From positions 1 to 56,840 of the forward strand of contig DXJV01000030.1 of the NCBI GenBank assembly GCA_019056785.1: a stretch of DNA of 56,840 nucleotides, in the 5' to 3' direction. The notes beneath the pieces were generated by a model, which worked only from the letters and a program-made list of their open reading frames with translations, was not told the DNA's origin and made no database searches. Positions 1 to 10,904 of this stretch are shown here, one piece after another. Both the position numbers and the translations under genes were made by a program. How positions within the stretch are numbered: position 1 is the first letter of the stretch; every line of letters starts with the position of its first letter. Source of the stretch: Candidatus Heimdallarchaeota archaeon. GTDB lineage: Archaea > Asgardarchaeota > Heimdallarchaeia > JABLTI01.

Positions 1-838
<838 letters not shown>

Positions 839-1911
839 TGTTGTTGATTCCTGTTCGTCTCATCTACGTTATTGGTCTTTTCGTCAGATTTTACATAAAC
901 AATAACAGGGTTTGTACGCCTTTTTTTTCAGTCGTAAAGGATTTTTCGGTTGTTTTCGCTAGAATTTTTGCTTGGGCTTTTTTTCCTTCCTTTCGGAATT
1001 CTTTTCAGCCTTTGCTCATTCGTTTGCTTTTTCACCTTACAACCTTTTCATGTTTTCTTCTGACGGGTAGTTTTCTGTGCGAGTTTTCCTTTGTTCAACC
1101 CCGAGCCTTTGCTTCTCGGGATCTCATCCTTTGCTTTTTCTCCTCGTTTTTTTCTGCATGTCCGCTTGCTTGGATGTTCTGACGGGTCATCCCTGGGCAT
1201 GTTGCCCTTTAGTCGCGTCAGGCCTTTTTGTTTACAAGCGTTTTCTCAGCATCTCTTTCCGAGGAAACTAATTTTTTATGGTGCAAGGTTTTCTTTTTAA
1301 ACTTTTGCTCTGATGAGCAAATCATTTTTCATTCTAATTGTTTTCTTTTTACACCTTGCATCTTACTTTGTTTTATGAGCTTTCTGGCCCTTTTAAAGTC
1401 TTTTGTTAAAATTAATATTACTCTTGCAAGCATAAATTTTTTTCGTTCTATTTTATTCTATTTGCCTTGTTTTTATGCTTTAAATCTAAAAATTGTAGAG
1501 ACAAGGCTTTTTCTTTTCACATCAACTTAGAAGTTAAGAGATTTGTGCTGAAGACTTTACAAGCTATTTTCATCTAAAATTTATAACTAGACTTGCTGCA
1601 TAGTCATTTTCAATTATGTATATTTTGATGCGGATTTGTTTGAATCATTGTAAAAAGAAGGTATAATTTCAGTCTGATTGCATTTATGGGCTTTTAGAAG
1701 TGAGAAAACTTCATTAGCTCACTGAAAAGTCAGTAGAGTTTAGCATTGTTTGCAATCTAATTTTGGCTATCTGATTTATAATAATGTATTACTAACCTCT
1801 TTTTAAGCAAATAATGAGTAAAAATATGTAAGATTAAATTAAAAAATAACAAAGAGCCAATTATAATGAAAATTTTTATTAAAAAAAATAAGATTGTTTT
1901 TAGGGATATGT
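839..1911. other. Gene-free region, upstream/leader of 16S rRNA
   Basis: About 1.07 kb has no credible gene. The plus strand is T-rich, so the pre-rRNA (minus) strand is A-rich. The stretches open on the plus strand here translate to low-complexity F/L/S-rich peptides and are rejected. Visible structure: a perfect hairpin CCCGAG/CTCGGG (1100-1105/1115-1120), an 11-bp direct repeat TTCTGACGGGT at 1058-1068 and 1178-1188, and a long-range inverted pair GGTGCAAGG (near 1280) / CCTTGCATC (near 1363). A TATA-like AAATTTATGC on the minus strand near 1435-1445 could be the rRNA promoter. The 5' arm of the 16S processing stem should lie just beyond 838, but its partner is outside the window. Confidence 0.6.
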
Positions 1912-3273
1912 ATGTCTCAAAACAATCATTTGATTTCTAAACTCATTTTTATTTTAATAGTATTTAGTTTTTTTTTGAACTTGCTGAACGCACATGCGGT
2001 AGAAGAGGAATTTTTTGGACACCCTGGTGTCAATTGTTGCTGTCCTTCACAAGAAGATCTGGTTACAATAGAAACATTTCCACTTGATCTGGATAGATTA
2101 TTCTGGGTGGATAATTTAACGAAACAAAATGAGATAATGAACTATATCGGAAATGAAAGTGGCGGGTGGCTACTCTCTCCTTGGGGAGGTTTTTTCACTA
2201 GTGGCCATATCGAAGGAGCAGACAAGTGGTATTTTGAACCTCGTCGTCTTGTGTCCATTTATGCTCCCCATGATGGAATCCTTGAAGAGCTTAGAAACCC
2301 AAATGGCACAAGTGGAATAATGAATGGCTCAGAAGTGGTATACGATTGCTGTCTCACCATTAAAATTGGTGAAAAATGTTGCATAAGATTTGGACACATT
2401 GCTATTCTAAAAACGATATTTGACGAGATAGAAAGCAATGGGGGTTATTCTTTTTCAGAAGGTGAATTACTCGGCTACCCAACGTATTATGGCAATTACG
2501 AGGGTGGTACAGAAATGTATTATCTTTACAATTACGAAAGTATATGTCCTTTTCCGGCTCTTAGTCCATCATTGCAGTCAAAAGTTATGTCGTATTATAA
2601 TTTACAATATGAAAGGATGAAGTTAAGCGGGCGTTACCCACAAAGTAGAATCTGTACAAATACAAGTATTGACATAGAGAATTCTTATTGGGGTGTTTGG
2701 TCATATTATACTGGACCCTATAACTCGTATTATGAGGGATTAGAAGATTTTGGTTTTTATAAGATGAGTTTTTTAACGCTTTTCAGGCGGGAGTTTGCTA
2801 ACCCGGAAACCTATTGGCGAGATATCAATTACCCAGAACGTAACCTTACATCGGACATTCTAGGCATTTTCGGAGACAATATGGTAGCAGAAGATATTCC
2901 TGGATATACACCGCTTACTATAGGGCACATTCGGCAAATTGAAGGCGATCAAAGTCAAGGTATTTTGAATTTATCGCTATTCGGAGAGAGCCCAGATTAT
3001 CCTAAAGGTACAAGCTTTTACGCGCGATTTAGAGTTAATCCTAGAACTGAAGGCTTTATAGATGATCTACTAACATTTGAATCATTTGAGAACTTGTCAG
3101 CTGCTCAACAGGGATTTACAGCGAAAAACATCACCTATCAAAGAGTTCTCGTTGATTTCCAAACTAATAGTGAAGTAATCGCAATCAATCTGTTTCTGGT
3201 CGCCCCTCCAGGTTTATTGTTCATCCTAACGCTTGCCTTACTTAAAAAAAGAAGCAGTGAAAAAAGATGTTAA
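1912..3273 (+). CDS. Secreted/membrane-anchored Cys-rich protein with M23-peptidase-like segment
   Basis: A protein of 453 residues. The ATG at 1912 is preferred over the in-frame TTG at 1894 because AGGGAT lies just upstream. The N-terminus is a signal peptide or anchor (hydrophobic residues about 11-28, then AHAVEEE). The C-terminus is a transmembrane helix followed by a Lys/Arg-rich tail, so most of the protein is extracytoplasmic. Cysteine clusters (CCCPS, YDCC, EKCC) suggest disulfides or metal binding. A segment with GHIEGAD, YAPHDGIL and RFGHIAIL resembles lysostaphin-type (M23) metallopeptidases, but the H-to-D spacing is one residue longer than usual, so catalytic activity is doubtful. 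A decayed copy of this gene lies at 3762-3972. Exact function unknown. Confidence 0.75.
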   Translation: MSQNNHLISKLIFILIVFSFFLNLLNAHAVEEEFFGHPGVNCCCPSQEDLVTIETFPLDLDRLFWVDNLTKQNEIMNYIGNESGGWLLSPWGGFFTSGHIEGADKWYFEPRRLVSIYAPHDGILEELRNPNGTSGIMNGSEVVYDCCLTIKIGEKCCIRFGHIAILKTIFDEIESNGGYSFSEGELLGYPTYYGNYEGGTEMYYLYNYESICPFPALSPSLQSKVMSYYNLQYERMKLSGRYPQSRICTNTSIDIENSYWGVWSYYTGPYNSYYEGLEDFGFYKMSFLTLFRREFANPETYWRDINYPERNLTSDILGIFGDNMVAEDIPGYTPLTIGHIRQIEGDQSQGILNLSLFGESPDYPKGTSFYARFRVNPRTEGFIDDLLTFESFENLSAAQQGFTAKNITYQRVLVDFQTNSEVIAINLFLVAPPGLLFILTLALLKKRSSEKRC

Positions 3274-3348
3274 AATCATGTGAGTTTAGAAATCAATGAT
3301 GTGTTTCTTTTTTCTGCTTTTTTCTTTACCAAGTTTTCAAATCGTTTT

Positions 3349-3765
3349 TCATTTTCCCGGTAAGGTGATATTTTTACTGTTGCAAAAGATTGCTCCTATG
3401 GTTGTTATTGTCATTCCTATCATGACTAATAGCTCAAAGGTCACCATTGTTACAAATGTTTTATGCAAGGTTCCAGGTCTTACGTAGTAGATTATTATTG
3501 TTAAGGACCACGACAAGATCAATACCATCACTATTATTGATCCTACGATAGGAAGCAATTCACTACTACTTCCGGTTCTCTCTTTACTTTCTAGGTTTTG
3601 TGCTATTCTAAGCATCATAAGTCCCAACATAAATAGAATGAAAGATAGTAACCGTGTTCCTATTAATAAACCGCTAAGGACAGGCGTTGAAAGAGTTAGG
3701 TATGTTTCTGGGCATGCAAAGCGTATTGTTAACATGATGATCTGGGTTATTCCAAGGATTAAATT
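3349..3765 (-). pseudogene. Truncated copy of the membrane protein at 4098-4874
   Basis: This minus-strand frame encodes the C-terminal half of a membrane protein homologous to the 258-residue protein at 4098-4874. Matching blocks include FILFMLGLMML versus FILMMIGLLVL, HKTFVTMVTFE versus QKTFITMVTLE, and a TIGAI motif near both C-termini. The frame stays open upstream of the first Met (3735) to about 3765, where similarity to the full-length gene stops at the junction with the next duplicated segment. The N-terminal membrane helices are missing. It could still be expressed as a 128-residue three-helix protein from the ATG at 3735, but the context argues for a remnant. Confidence 0.7.
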
Positions 3766-3972
3766 TAGATAGATTGTTCTGGGCGGATAATTTAACGAAG
3801 CAAAATGAGATCATGTACTATATCAGAAATGAAAGTGGTGAGTGGCTTCTCTCTATATGAGGGGTTATTTCATCAGCAACCATATTGAAGGAGCAAATAA
3901 GTGGTATTTTGAACCCCGCCGTCTTGTAGCCATTTATGCTCCCCTTAATGGAACGCTGGATGATTTCTTTAT
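3762..3972 (+). pseudogene. Decayed fragment of the 1912-3273 secreted-protein gene
   Basis: About 210 bp match 2091-2300 at the nucleotide level (identical runs such as GATAATTTAACGAA and TGGTATTTTGAACC). The reading frame has an in-frame TGA (near 3857, where the intact gene has TGG), and a one-base deletion follows within the GGGGAGGTTTTTTC-equivalent stretch. Both ends of the gene are missing and no signal peptide is encoded. This is a clear pseudogene produced by tandem duplication of the 1.9-3.7 kb module. Confidence 0.88.
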
Positions 3973-4097
3973 TTTTTTTATTGGAGATTTGCCAGATAAT
4001 GTAAATAATCTCATTTTTTCCAGTCTTTTACTGAGTTATTAATAGAAAAAGCATTATCCCTCCCCTATATCTGAACAAATAGTTTGTCCTTCCTTCT

Positions 4098-4874
4098 TCA
4101 GCCTTTTGGATATTGCGGCTGTAATAAATGCCAATTATTGGTGTTGATAATCGCGCCTATTGTAACTAGTAGCATTCCTGCCAGACTAAGCATTTCCAAG
4201 GTTACCATGGTTATGAATGTTTTCTGAGGGGTAATTATAAAATAGAGTGTTGTCACTAATGCCCATAAAAAGAGTAGTCCCAGCACGTATATTGCTCCAA
4301 CAATTACAAGTAATTCATTACTACCATTTACATCCATTTTTTCTTGTCTTTGTACAATCGTTAAAACTAAAAGTCCAATCATCATAAGTATAAATGTGAG
4401 CAACACCTGAATTATGATCGTTGCGGCAATAAATTTATTGAACGCGGGTTTATTGAGTAAATCCTCAAGGTTAATTGTTGTTCCTATAACAATAGCTATA
4501 TTGAAGATCAAAGTTATAATTGTATTACTCAATATGATTATTCCTGTCGTTGTTAGGAGCTTTCCTCCCTTTTGCTGTGGATTTCCAAAGAACAAAAAGC
4601 TTGTTGCTAATAACGTTGCTCCAAAACCAGTTAGGGTTGATGCTACTACTACAAAGAGGTTTGTTGTTATTAACTTTGCTAATGGGAGTCCAGAGCTATA
4701 ATCAATTACCCAAGGGTATGTATATATCCTCGAAGCATAGCTTACGAGCCCCCGCAATAGATAAAAGAAGAAACCTACTGCCATCATTATTAGTGATGCT
4801 TGTATGATCCTCTTTTTTCTCTCCAACTCGCTCCGTAATAAAAAGTCAACATGTGACTGTTCAAACTCTTCCAT
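4098..4874 (-). CDS. Multi-spanning membrane protein
   Basis: A 258-residue integral membrane protein with about six hydrophobic helices: near residues 25-45, 70-95, 105-130, 150-170, 190-212 and 225-245. The N-terminal 20 residues are charged and cytoplasmic-looking. No catalytic motif is recognised. It is convergent with the duplicated secreted-protein gene and has a truncated paralog at 3349-3765, so the two genes travelled as a module. The ATG at 4874 follows a strong TATA-like element on the same strand (4909-4920). Function unknown. Confidence 0.8.
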   Translation of the reverse strand: MEEFEQSHVDFLLRSELERKKRIIQASLIMMAVGFFFYLLRGLVSYASRIYTYPWVIDYSSGLPLAKLITTNLFVVVASTLTGFGATLLATSFLFFGNPQQKGGKLLTTTGIIILSNTIITLIFNIAIVIGTTINLEDLLNKPAFNKFIAATIIIQVLLTFILMMIGLLVLTIVQRQEKMDVNGSNELLVIVGAIYVLGLLFLWALVTTLYFIITPQKTFITMVTLEMLSLAGMLLVTIGAIINTNNWHLLQPQYPKG

Positions 4875-4904
4875 TTTTATTACCTAAAAAATATTTAATT
4901 TAAT

Positions 4905-4922
4905 GGTGTATATATATAATTG
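4905..4922 (-). promoter_or_regulatory. TATA-box promoter for the 4098-4874 membrane gene
   Basis: On the minus strand the sequence reads ATTATATATATACACC about 35-45 nt upstream of the ATG at 4874. This is the composition and spacing expected of an archaeal box A with a short leader. No mapped start site is available, so the call rests on sequence alone. Confidence 0.5.
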
Positions 4923-5359
4923 CAATTCGACTATTCTTCCTTAAAGGGTTTTATTGCGCTCTTTATGGTGGCGCTAAACAAACGCGACGGCTACCATAAG
5001 TTTGCTAGACCATTAAAAGTGGATAACAATCAGGTCCTATTCGTTATCAGAAAAAGCCTCCCAGAGATAACTTCCTTCAAGTTGCTCTCTCTAATAAATT
5101 ACCTATAGCAACATAAGCAATTTATTTGGAAGTAGTAAATTCTTACTACATTTTGCACTATTTGCATACATATATTATTACTTAACTTCTATCTATGAAA
5201 CATTAATTCTCATTTAGATTTGATAATAATTTGGCAAGTGATTCTCTGTTTTTTATTAGAAAGTAATGTTATTCTGTTTAAATTACACATGGCCTACAAT
5301 TATTCTTGGAGGGCTAAGTGTGGGGTAGTAATATTGCAAAGACAAAATAGAAAAACGAA
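4923..5359. other. Intergenic region with a 7-bp inverted repeat
   Basis: No credible gene is seen. A short TTG-initiated frame at 4920-5108 has no ribosome-binding site or recognisable motif and is not called. A perfect inverted repeat GTAGTAA-attc-TTACTAC (5132-5149) could be a terminator or operator. It lies about 210 bp downstream of the last gene of the WD40 operon. No tRNA-like TTCGANTC motif was found. Confidence 0.45.
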
Positions 5360-8302
5360 TCAATGTTGTTCAAATAATTGTATTGCTTTCTCTATTTTTT
5401 GTTCTTCAGAATTCATTTCTAATTCTATACATAATAATTTCAAGATATTTAACCATGTTAAATAAGTCGATCTTTTCTGTTTATCGAGATATGTTAATGT
5501 AAGTGATTGATAAATAGGAATTTTTTCTTTGAATTTTGAAGCTAAGATGATTTGATTATTAACTAAAATTGGATTGTTTAGTGTTACAAATCTGTTTTTA
5601 GGGACACTCTTCATTACGTTCAATGACAATAAAATTGAATCTATTACTTCTTTTAGTTTCTCTTTGGAATTCGATATAGATTTCAATTGCTTTGTTTTAT
5701 GATTATATAATTTAGATAAAACCACATCTATTACAAGTGTCTTCAAATTGAATTCTTTAAATGTCTCAATTTTATCAAACAATGTATCTAATACGCTATC
5801 TTTTTGTTGTTCATGCAAAATTTGTAGAGAAGGGGTCTTCTTTGTTGGTAATGGAGGAAAAACGGTTTTCAGTAAAACACCTGAATGCAAATCCCAACTT
5901 CTTAATGATCCTTGTGGTGTTTTAAAGTAGATTTCACCTTCAAAATTAACCCCAAATAACTTCATTTCCTTTCCTTTCTCTCTATCGAGTGTAAATATCA
6001 AAGAACCATCATTCGCGTTTAATATATCAGTATAGGAACTTGGATTATTGGCTATAATATAGCCGTCTTTGTGAACTACAAATTCACTATAATTTCTCTC
6101 TAAAGTAAACAGAATTTTTCCTTTAATGTCAGTTATAAATTGACTGTTTTTACTAATTACAAGCAAATTTTTGTTTGGTAATTTTAATAAATCTAATACA
6201 GGTTTACCCTCAAATGAAATTGTTTCAATACATTTTCCAGTTGTGATATTCCATATTTTTATGATTCCTTCATATGATATAGTTGCAATTAAATCGTCAT
6301 CTAATTCAAGTGCTTTTTTAACTAATTTTGTATGTCCGGTAAATGTTTGTTTGTAACTTTTAATTGAAAAATTTTCAATGTTGTTATCAAATAACCTAAA
6401 ATCACCATTAGCTAAGGCTACAAAAATTAAATTCTCATTTAAAGGCAGATAAGCAATTGATTTATCAGTTTGTGACATTAAATCACCAGAGGTCAATTCT
6501 AATATTTTGTGGAAATTTTTCTTCTGGGTTATTTCAGTAATTTTATTTCCTAACTCTTCATAAAGGATCAATCTTCGAGAATAAACAGCATATAGGAAAA
6601 AGGTATTTTCTTTAATAGGTATAATTTGAAATGTTTCTCGCCACCTATTTAAATCGACAACGCTATCAATTTGTTTTACAAGCTCACCTGTTTCTAGGGA
6701 ATAGATGTGATAGCTTTTTCTGTGCACCGTGGCAATAAATAGCAAATCATTTGGTATATATCTCACAAAAATGTCATTGAATCCACCATTAACTGGTATT
6801 TGATATCTATTAATTACTGACCAATCTTTCATAGACCATTTTATAATTCCATCTTGAGCCGTCGAGATTAATGTATTATTAGTTGAGAAAGCAAGTGATG
6901 TAATTCCTTTTTTATGACCTTTTAACGTTTGAAGAATTCTACCTGAATTTGGTGAGACAACAAATATATGATATTCCTTTACATTGTAACTAGAAGCTTG
7001 TGAAACGATAATTCTATTTAAATCATCTATTAGAAATGCTGAAAGATTAGTGCTACCTACAGTATAAGAATTTAAGAGAATATTATTTGGCGAATAAATT
7101 TCAATTTTATTTTTATTTATTTGTACAGTTCTACCATCAGATAATGGTTTAATTTTTCCACTATCGTTTATGATTTGTTTTCTATCTTGGAAAGCAGATG
7201 CAACGTTTGTTGCTAAATTTATACTAATAGTAATTTCTTTTAGACACTTGTAAGTTTTCAAATCCCAGAATTTTATTGTATTATTTGTGTATGAAATCAT
7301 TTTTCCCCCTGGAATCATTAAAAAATCTTTTATTCCTGAAGTATGAGCATCCCATTTAGCTAGGGCTTTTTTATTAATAGGATTCCATACGTATATTGAA
7401 CCATCAGAACCACCTGTAATTAACCTCCCATCAGAAAGAAATTCTAGTGCAGTAATACTTGTTTCTTGCTCACGCAGAATTTTTGCTTTTGATGTTCCAG
7501 TTCTATTATTGATACGGATTGTTTTATCAGCAGAACCCGTTGCAACTAATGTATCATTTGCATCAAAGGAGAGAATACATTCTTTATGCCCAAAGAAAGT
7601 CTTAATGTTTTGATTCTCTTGTTCTTCATAATTTTCAATAAGAAAAACCTCAGAACGACTTTTTCTTCTATATCCAAATGAAGTTTCTGTGTTGATTATT
7701 GCAGAACCATCATCATAAATTTTGAATCGAATAGCGTTTTCAATCCGTTTTTGAACTATTCTTGGTTTATTTGCTGATGAATGTTGATAGTTATCAAGTG
7801 GTTTGTAATATCTACTAATTTCCATTAATATTTCATTCTTTTCTAAATCATACTGAAACAAATTGGAGTCTGTCAACCCAATAATCCTTTCTCTAGGATC
7901 TAGTTTTAATTGTTGGATTCGTCTATTTCCATATGAAAATTCTTGTATTCTGACTCCTGTTTTTATATCAAAAACCACTATTTTCGGGGGATTGTTTGCA
8001 TATGAAGATGTACCTAAAGCTACAACTAATTTGTCATTTTTAAGAACCATTGAATTGATGTTTTGCATAGTAATAAACACACTAATTTGTTTTTTGGATT
8101 TTAAATCATAAATCCTAATTGTATTATCATTACAAGCAACCGCAATTTTATCATCAGTAAACAGGATTACTTCTTGAATTGCAAGTCTATGTGAAGTTCG
8201 TTGTTGCTTTTCAATTAAGAATAAAGGATCAGGTTTTGGCATTACAGAAATTTTATCATAAACACGCTCATTTTTTGAATTAGGTATTTCACTACGTGGC
8301 AT
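5360..8302 (-). CDS. Giant WD40 beta-propeller protein (last gene of MoxR-vWA operon)
   Basis: A protein of 980 residues. The ATG at 8302 is chosen because GGAG precedes it by about 10 nt and it starts 20 bp after the stop of the vWA gene; the longer frame from 8389 would overlap that gene. Repeats typical of WD40 blades are visible throughout, such as 'FGHKECILSF...ATGSADKTIRI', 'DGSIYVWNP', 'LKGHKKGITSLAF' and 'GIIKIWNITTGKC'. There are enough for about two seven-bladed propellers. The last 150 or so residues are alpha-helical and lack repeats. There is no signal peptide or membrane helix, so it is cytoplasmic. Being cotranscribed with a MoxR ATPase and a vWA protein, it is most likely a scaffold or target-recognition subunit of that assembly (inference). 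Confidence 0.88.
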   Translation of the reverse strand: MPRSEIPNSKNERVYDKISVMPKPDPLFLIEKQQRTSHRLAIQEVILFTDDKIAVACNDNTIRIYDLKSKKQISVFITMQNINSMVLKNDKLVVALGTSSYANNPPKIVVFDIKTGVRIQEFSYGNRRIQQLKLDPRERIIGLTDSNLFQYDLEKNEILMEISRYYKPLDNYQHSSANKPRIVQKRIENAIRFKIYDDGSAIINTETSFGYRRKSRSEVFLIENYEEQENQNIKTFFGHKECILSFDANDTLVATGSADKTIRINNRTGTSKAKILREQETSITALEFLSDGRLITGGSDGSIYVWNPINKKALAKWDAHTSGIKDFLMIPGGKMISYTNNTIKFWDLKTYKCLKEITISINLATNVASAFQDRKQIINDSGKIKPLSDGRTVQINKNKIEIYSPNNILLNSYTVGSTNLSAFLIDDLNRIIVSQASSYNVKEYHIFVVSPNSGRILQTLKGHKKGITSLAFSTNNTLISTAQDGIIKWSMKDWSVINRYQIPVNGGFNDIFVRYIPNDLLFIATVHRKSYHIYSLETGELVKQIDSVVDLNRWRETFQIIPIKENTFFLYAVYSRRLILYEELGNKITEITQKKNFHKILELTSGDLMSQTDKSIAYLPLNENLIFVALANGDFRLFDNNIENFSIKSYKQTFTGHTKLVKKALELDDDLIATISYEGIIKIWNITTGKCIETISFEGKPVLDLLKLPNKNLLVISKNSQFITDIKGKILFTLERNYSEFVVHKDGYIIANNPSSYTDILNANDGSLIFTLDREKGKEMKLFGVNFEGEIYFKTPQGSLRSWDLHSGVLLKTVFPPLPTKKTPSLQILHEQQKDSVLDTLFDKIETFKEFNLKTLVIDVVLSKLYNHKTKQLKSISNSKEKLKEVIDSILLSLNVMKSVPKNRFVTLNNPILVNNQIILASKFKEKIPIYQSLTLTYLDKQKRSTYLTWLNILKLLCIELEMNSEEQKIEKAIQLFEQH

Positions 8303-8321
8303 TACAAAACCTTCTCCTATT

Positions 8322-10904
8322 TTATCTATTCGAAATAATTTTACAAACTGTATCAATGATTTCCTTTTCATTATGAATCTGAACAACATTCGCTTTGAAT
8401 GCTTTTTCCCATTGTTTTAGTTCCCAATTATTGATACTTACACCGGGAGCTATAAGATATGTTTTAGGCGATAATTTTTGTAACCCTTTGAAATCTTTGT
8501 GATTTCTAATATTATAAAAGAATTCAAAATCACTGGCAACTAAGAAATAGAGTTGCTCTTCATCTATCTTTTTGAATTGATCATAAGCCCAAGTTAAAGC
8601 TCTATTTATTACCGTTCCTCCCCTAGCTCTAATTTCGAGTAACTCATCTATTACTTTGTCAATTTCTGGTTTTTCGTCCATAACTTCAAGTAACACATGA
8701 GTATCGGATTCAAATAAAGCAATACCTATTTCTTGTTCTTTAAGTCTAGAAAGAAGCATTGTTATAAGAAATGAACAATATGCCAATCGTTCTTTTCCAG
8801 TCATAGAACCGGATATGTCTAGAAGAATTACTAGGGCAATCCTTCCTTTACGCTGATCATGAACGATAAAATCATCTGGAATTATCTGTTCTGAATTTTT
8901 GCCCATAGAAATAATATTTTCCAGTGTTTGTTCAATGTCTATTAAATCTAATTCATCCCCTTCTTTGAAGGGTCTAGTTTGACTAGAAGCCATTATACCA
9001 GATTCTGCTGATCCTAATTTCTTTCTAGCCATATCCATAGCTGTTGAAATGACAATTTTCCGCAGAATTTTCTTTAGCTTATCTCGCATAACACTTGGTA
9101 TATCATCTCTAAAAATAAACCATTGTCTTAGTATATCTTCACCGAACCCAGCACTTAGTGATGATAACAAAAAATCTTCAGCACCCATTTTTTGGGCTGT
9201 TTTTATTGCTAACGAGAGGTTTTCTGAAGCCAATGCACCAAGAGCAGGTCTATTTTTATGGCTTAGTGCTGTTTCATTTGACATTTGTACTTGATTTTGA
9301 GTTAGATTCAAACCTTGCAAAGAATTCTTGTATCCAAAAACATCCTTACTTTGGTTTCTAATTGATTTTAAGAATGATTCAAAATCAGTATAAAGCATCT
9401 CATTTAATTCGTCTACTGAACAGCCTATAGACTGCCCATATTCCATCATCATTTGCTCATTTAATTTAACACCTTGTCTAACGAGGGAAAAACCGGTATT
9501 TAGAAAACTTTGCTTTGAGTGAATTGAAGTCATCCATGCATTTGCAGCAGCATTCCGAATTTTGTCAAGTGAGCTAGTATAATATGGATTTTTAACTTTA
9601 GAAGAGATATCAGCTATATCATGGAATAATTCTTCAAATTTTCTAGGAATAGATTTTTCTTGTAATTTGGCTAATTGATTATTGCATGAATCAACAACAG
9701 CATTTTCTATTTCCTTACTATAAAATGGAATTGCTGGTAAAGCTTGGTATGAAATTTTATCTTTTACATCAGAAGAAGACAGCAGTTGCTTAATAAAATC
9801 TACTGAAAGTGATTGCCCAAGTTGATTTTCTAAAGATAAGATCATTTCCAATGGTTTGGTTAATGTAGAATCTTTACTTAAGATATCAAAAAGTTGTTCT
9901 TTGATTCTCTTACTTAGATAATTTGCATTTTTAATTAAATTATAAATCTCTGAGCTTGTTTTTGCATTTTTAGCTGCTTGTTCAATTAATTCCGTGTGTT
10001 TTTTCCATGATAATCTACCGGAATCATGTAGAGCTTTTGATACTATTGCAACTGATTCAGGATTTGTCTGCATCATCTGCTGAATTGATTTCTCAAATTC
10101 CTTCATCTGATTTAACGTATGTTCTGCAATTGTTTTTTCAATTTGATTCTTTGAATCCTTAAGAATCGCATCTGCAGTATTTGTGTAAGGTATGGCAGAT
10201 AACGCTGATGTTGGTATATTATTTATACTTGAAATTAGTTTTTGACCAACGTAGTCTTTCAATTCCTTAAGGTTCTGCAATTTCTTAATTAATATCTCAG
10301 TAGGATCCACTAAATAATCAACAAGAGCTTTATAGGGTTGTGTCCCACTTTTCCAGTTCGCTGTTGCATCAAAGAAGAAATCTAGCTCTGTTTTTTCTTT
10401 GGGGCCATCTGGATCTTCTGTATCACTCAATAATGACATTGATGAACCCATTTCTCCAAGAAAATCAACAACTCCATCTAATAATTCCTGAGAAATTGAA
10501 CCGGAATAAGCATTTTTTTGTGTTTCTTCTAAAATTTGGTCAATAATAGGTTGTTTGCGTATTGCTTTTTCAGAAGGGTCTTTTTTTGTAGATAAATCCA
10601 ATTCTATTTGTTTCATAGATAATTTAGGAAATAAAATATCCATAACAACACTACGAGCTATTTCTTGATCTTCTGGGGCAGTTGTAATTACGGCTGCTCT
10701 TAAGTAATCTTCTGGTGTGAGATTGGTAGTTGATTTTCTAAAACAAGTGGCTACTAGAAGTTTAGGTATTGCTAAAGCTTGTCTAGTACTCAAAGAATTT
10801 TGTAAATCATCTCGTTCCCTCATTTTTTCACAAAACAAAGACGAAAAGATTATTGGTGGAATTGACTTAAACAAGTCTTCAATGTTTATTTCATCCAATA
10901 CCAA
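8322..10904 (-). CDS. vWA-domain protein of MoxR-vWA system
   Basis: An 860-residue protein. Residues 1-690 are mostly alpha-helical with no recognised domain. Residues about 690-860 form a von Willebrand A domain with an intact MIDAS: DISGS (D696), the Thr in RGGTV, and the Asp in VASDFEF. Proteins of this layout pair with MoxR-type AAA+ ATPases (CoxE/YehP/VMAP-like), where the vWA protein links the ATPase to substrates through a metal-dependent contact. The gene overlaps the end of the MoxR gene by 14 bp. The start is a TTG (10904), with a second in-frame TTG at 10898 closer to ideal spacing from the GAGGT signal; the exact start is uncertain. Confidence 0.9.
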   Translation of the reverse strand: MVLDEINIEDLFKSIPPIIFSSLFCEKMRERDDLQNSLSTRQALAIPKLLVATCFRKSTTNLTPEDYLRAAVITTAPEDQEIARSVVMDILFPKLSMKQIELDLSTKKDPSEKAIRKQPIIDQILEETQKNAYSGSISQELLDGVVDFLGEMGSSMSLLSDTEDPDGPKEKTELDFFFDATANWKSGTQPYKALVDYLVDPTEILIKKLQNLKELKDYVGQKLISSINNIPTSALSAIPYTNTADAILKDSKNQIEKTIAEHTLNQMKEFEKSIQQMMQTNPESVAIVSKALHDSGRLSWKKHTELIEQAAKNAKTSSEIYNLIKNANYLSKRIKEQLFDILSKDSTLTKPLEMILSLENQLGQSLSVDFIKQLLSSSDVKDKISYQALPAIPFYSKEIENAVVDSCNNQLAKLQEKSIPRKFEELFHDIADISSKVKNPYYTSSLDKIRNAAANAWMTSIHSKQSFLNTGFSLVRQGVKLNEQMMMEYGQSIGCSVDELNEMLYTDFESFLKSIRNQSKDVFGYKNSLQGLNLTQNQVQMSNETALSHKNRPALGALASENLSLAIKTAQKMGAEDFLLSSLSAGFGEDILRQWFIFRDDIPSVMRDKLKKILRKIVISTAMDMARKKLGSAESGIMASSQTRPFKEGDELDLIDIEQTLENIISMGKNSEQIIPDDFIVHDQRKGRIALVILLDISGSMTGKERLAYCSFLITMLLSRLKEQEIGIALFESDTHVLLEVMDEKPEIDKVIDELLEIRARGGTVINRALTWAYDQFKKIDEEQLYFLVASDFEFFYNIRNHKDFKGLQKLSPKTYLIAPGVSINNWELKQWEKAFKANVVQIHNEKEIIDTVCKIISNR

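Noticed and set aside
3842..4042. 66-codon frame read as a small gene
   Set aside because: It is the out-of-frame tail of the decayed duplicate of the secreted-protein gene, not an independent gene.
4920..5108. 62-codon frame
   Set aside because: TTG start without ribosome-binding site, no recognisable motif, and located just inside a TATA element for the opposite gene.
5132..5149. GTAGTAA/TTACTAC inverted repeat as a mobile-element end
   Set aside because: A single short repeat with no partner copy, target-site duplication or transposase nearby.
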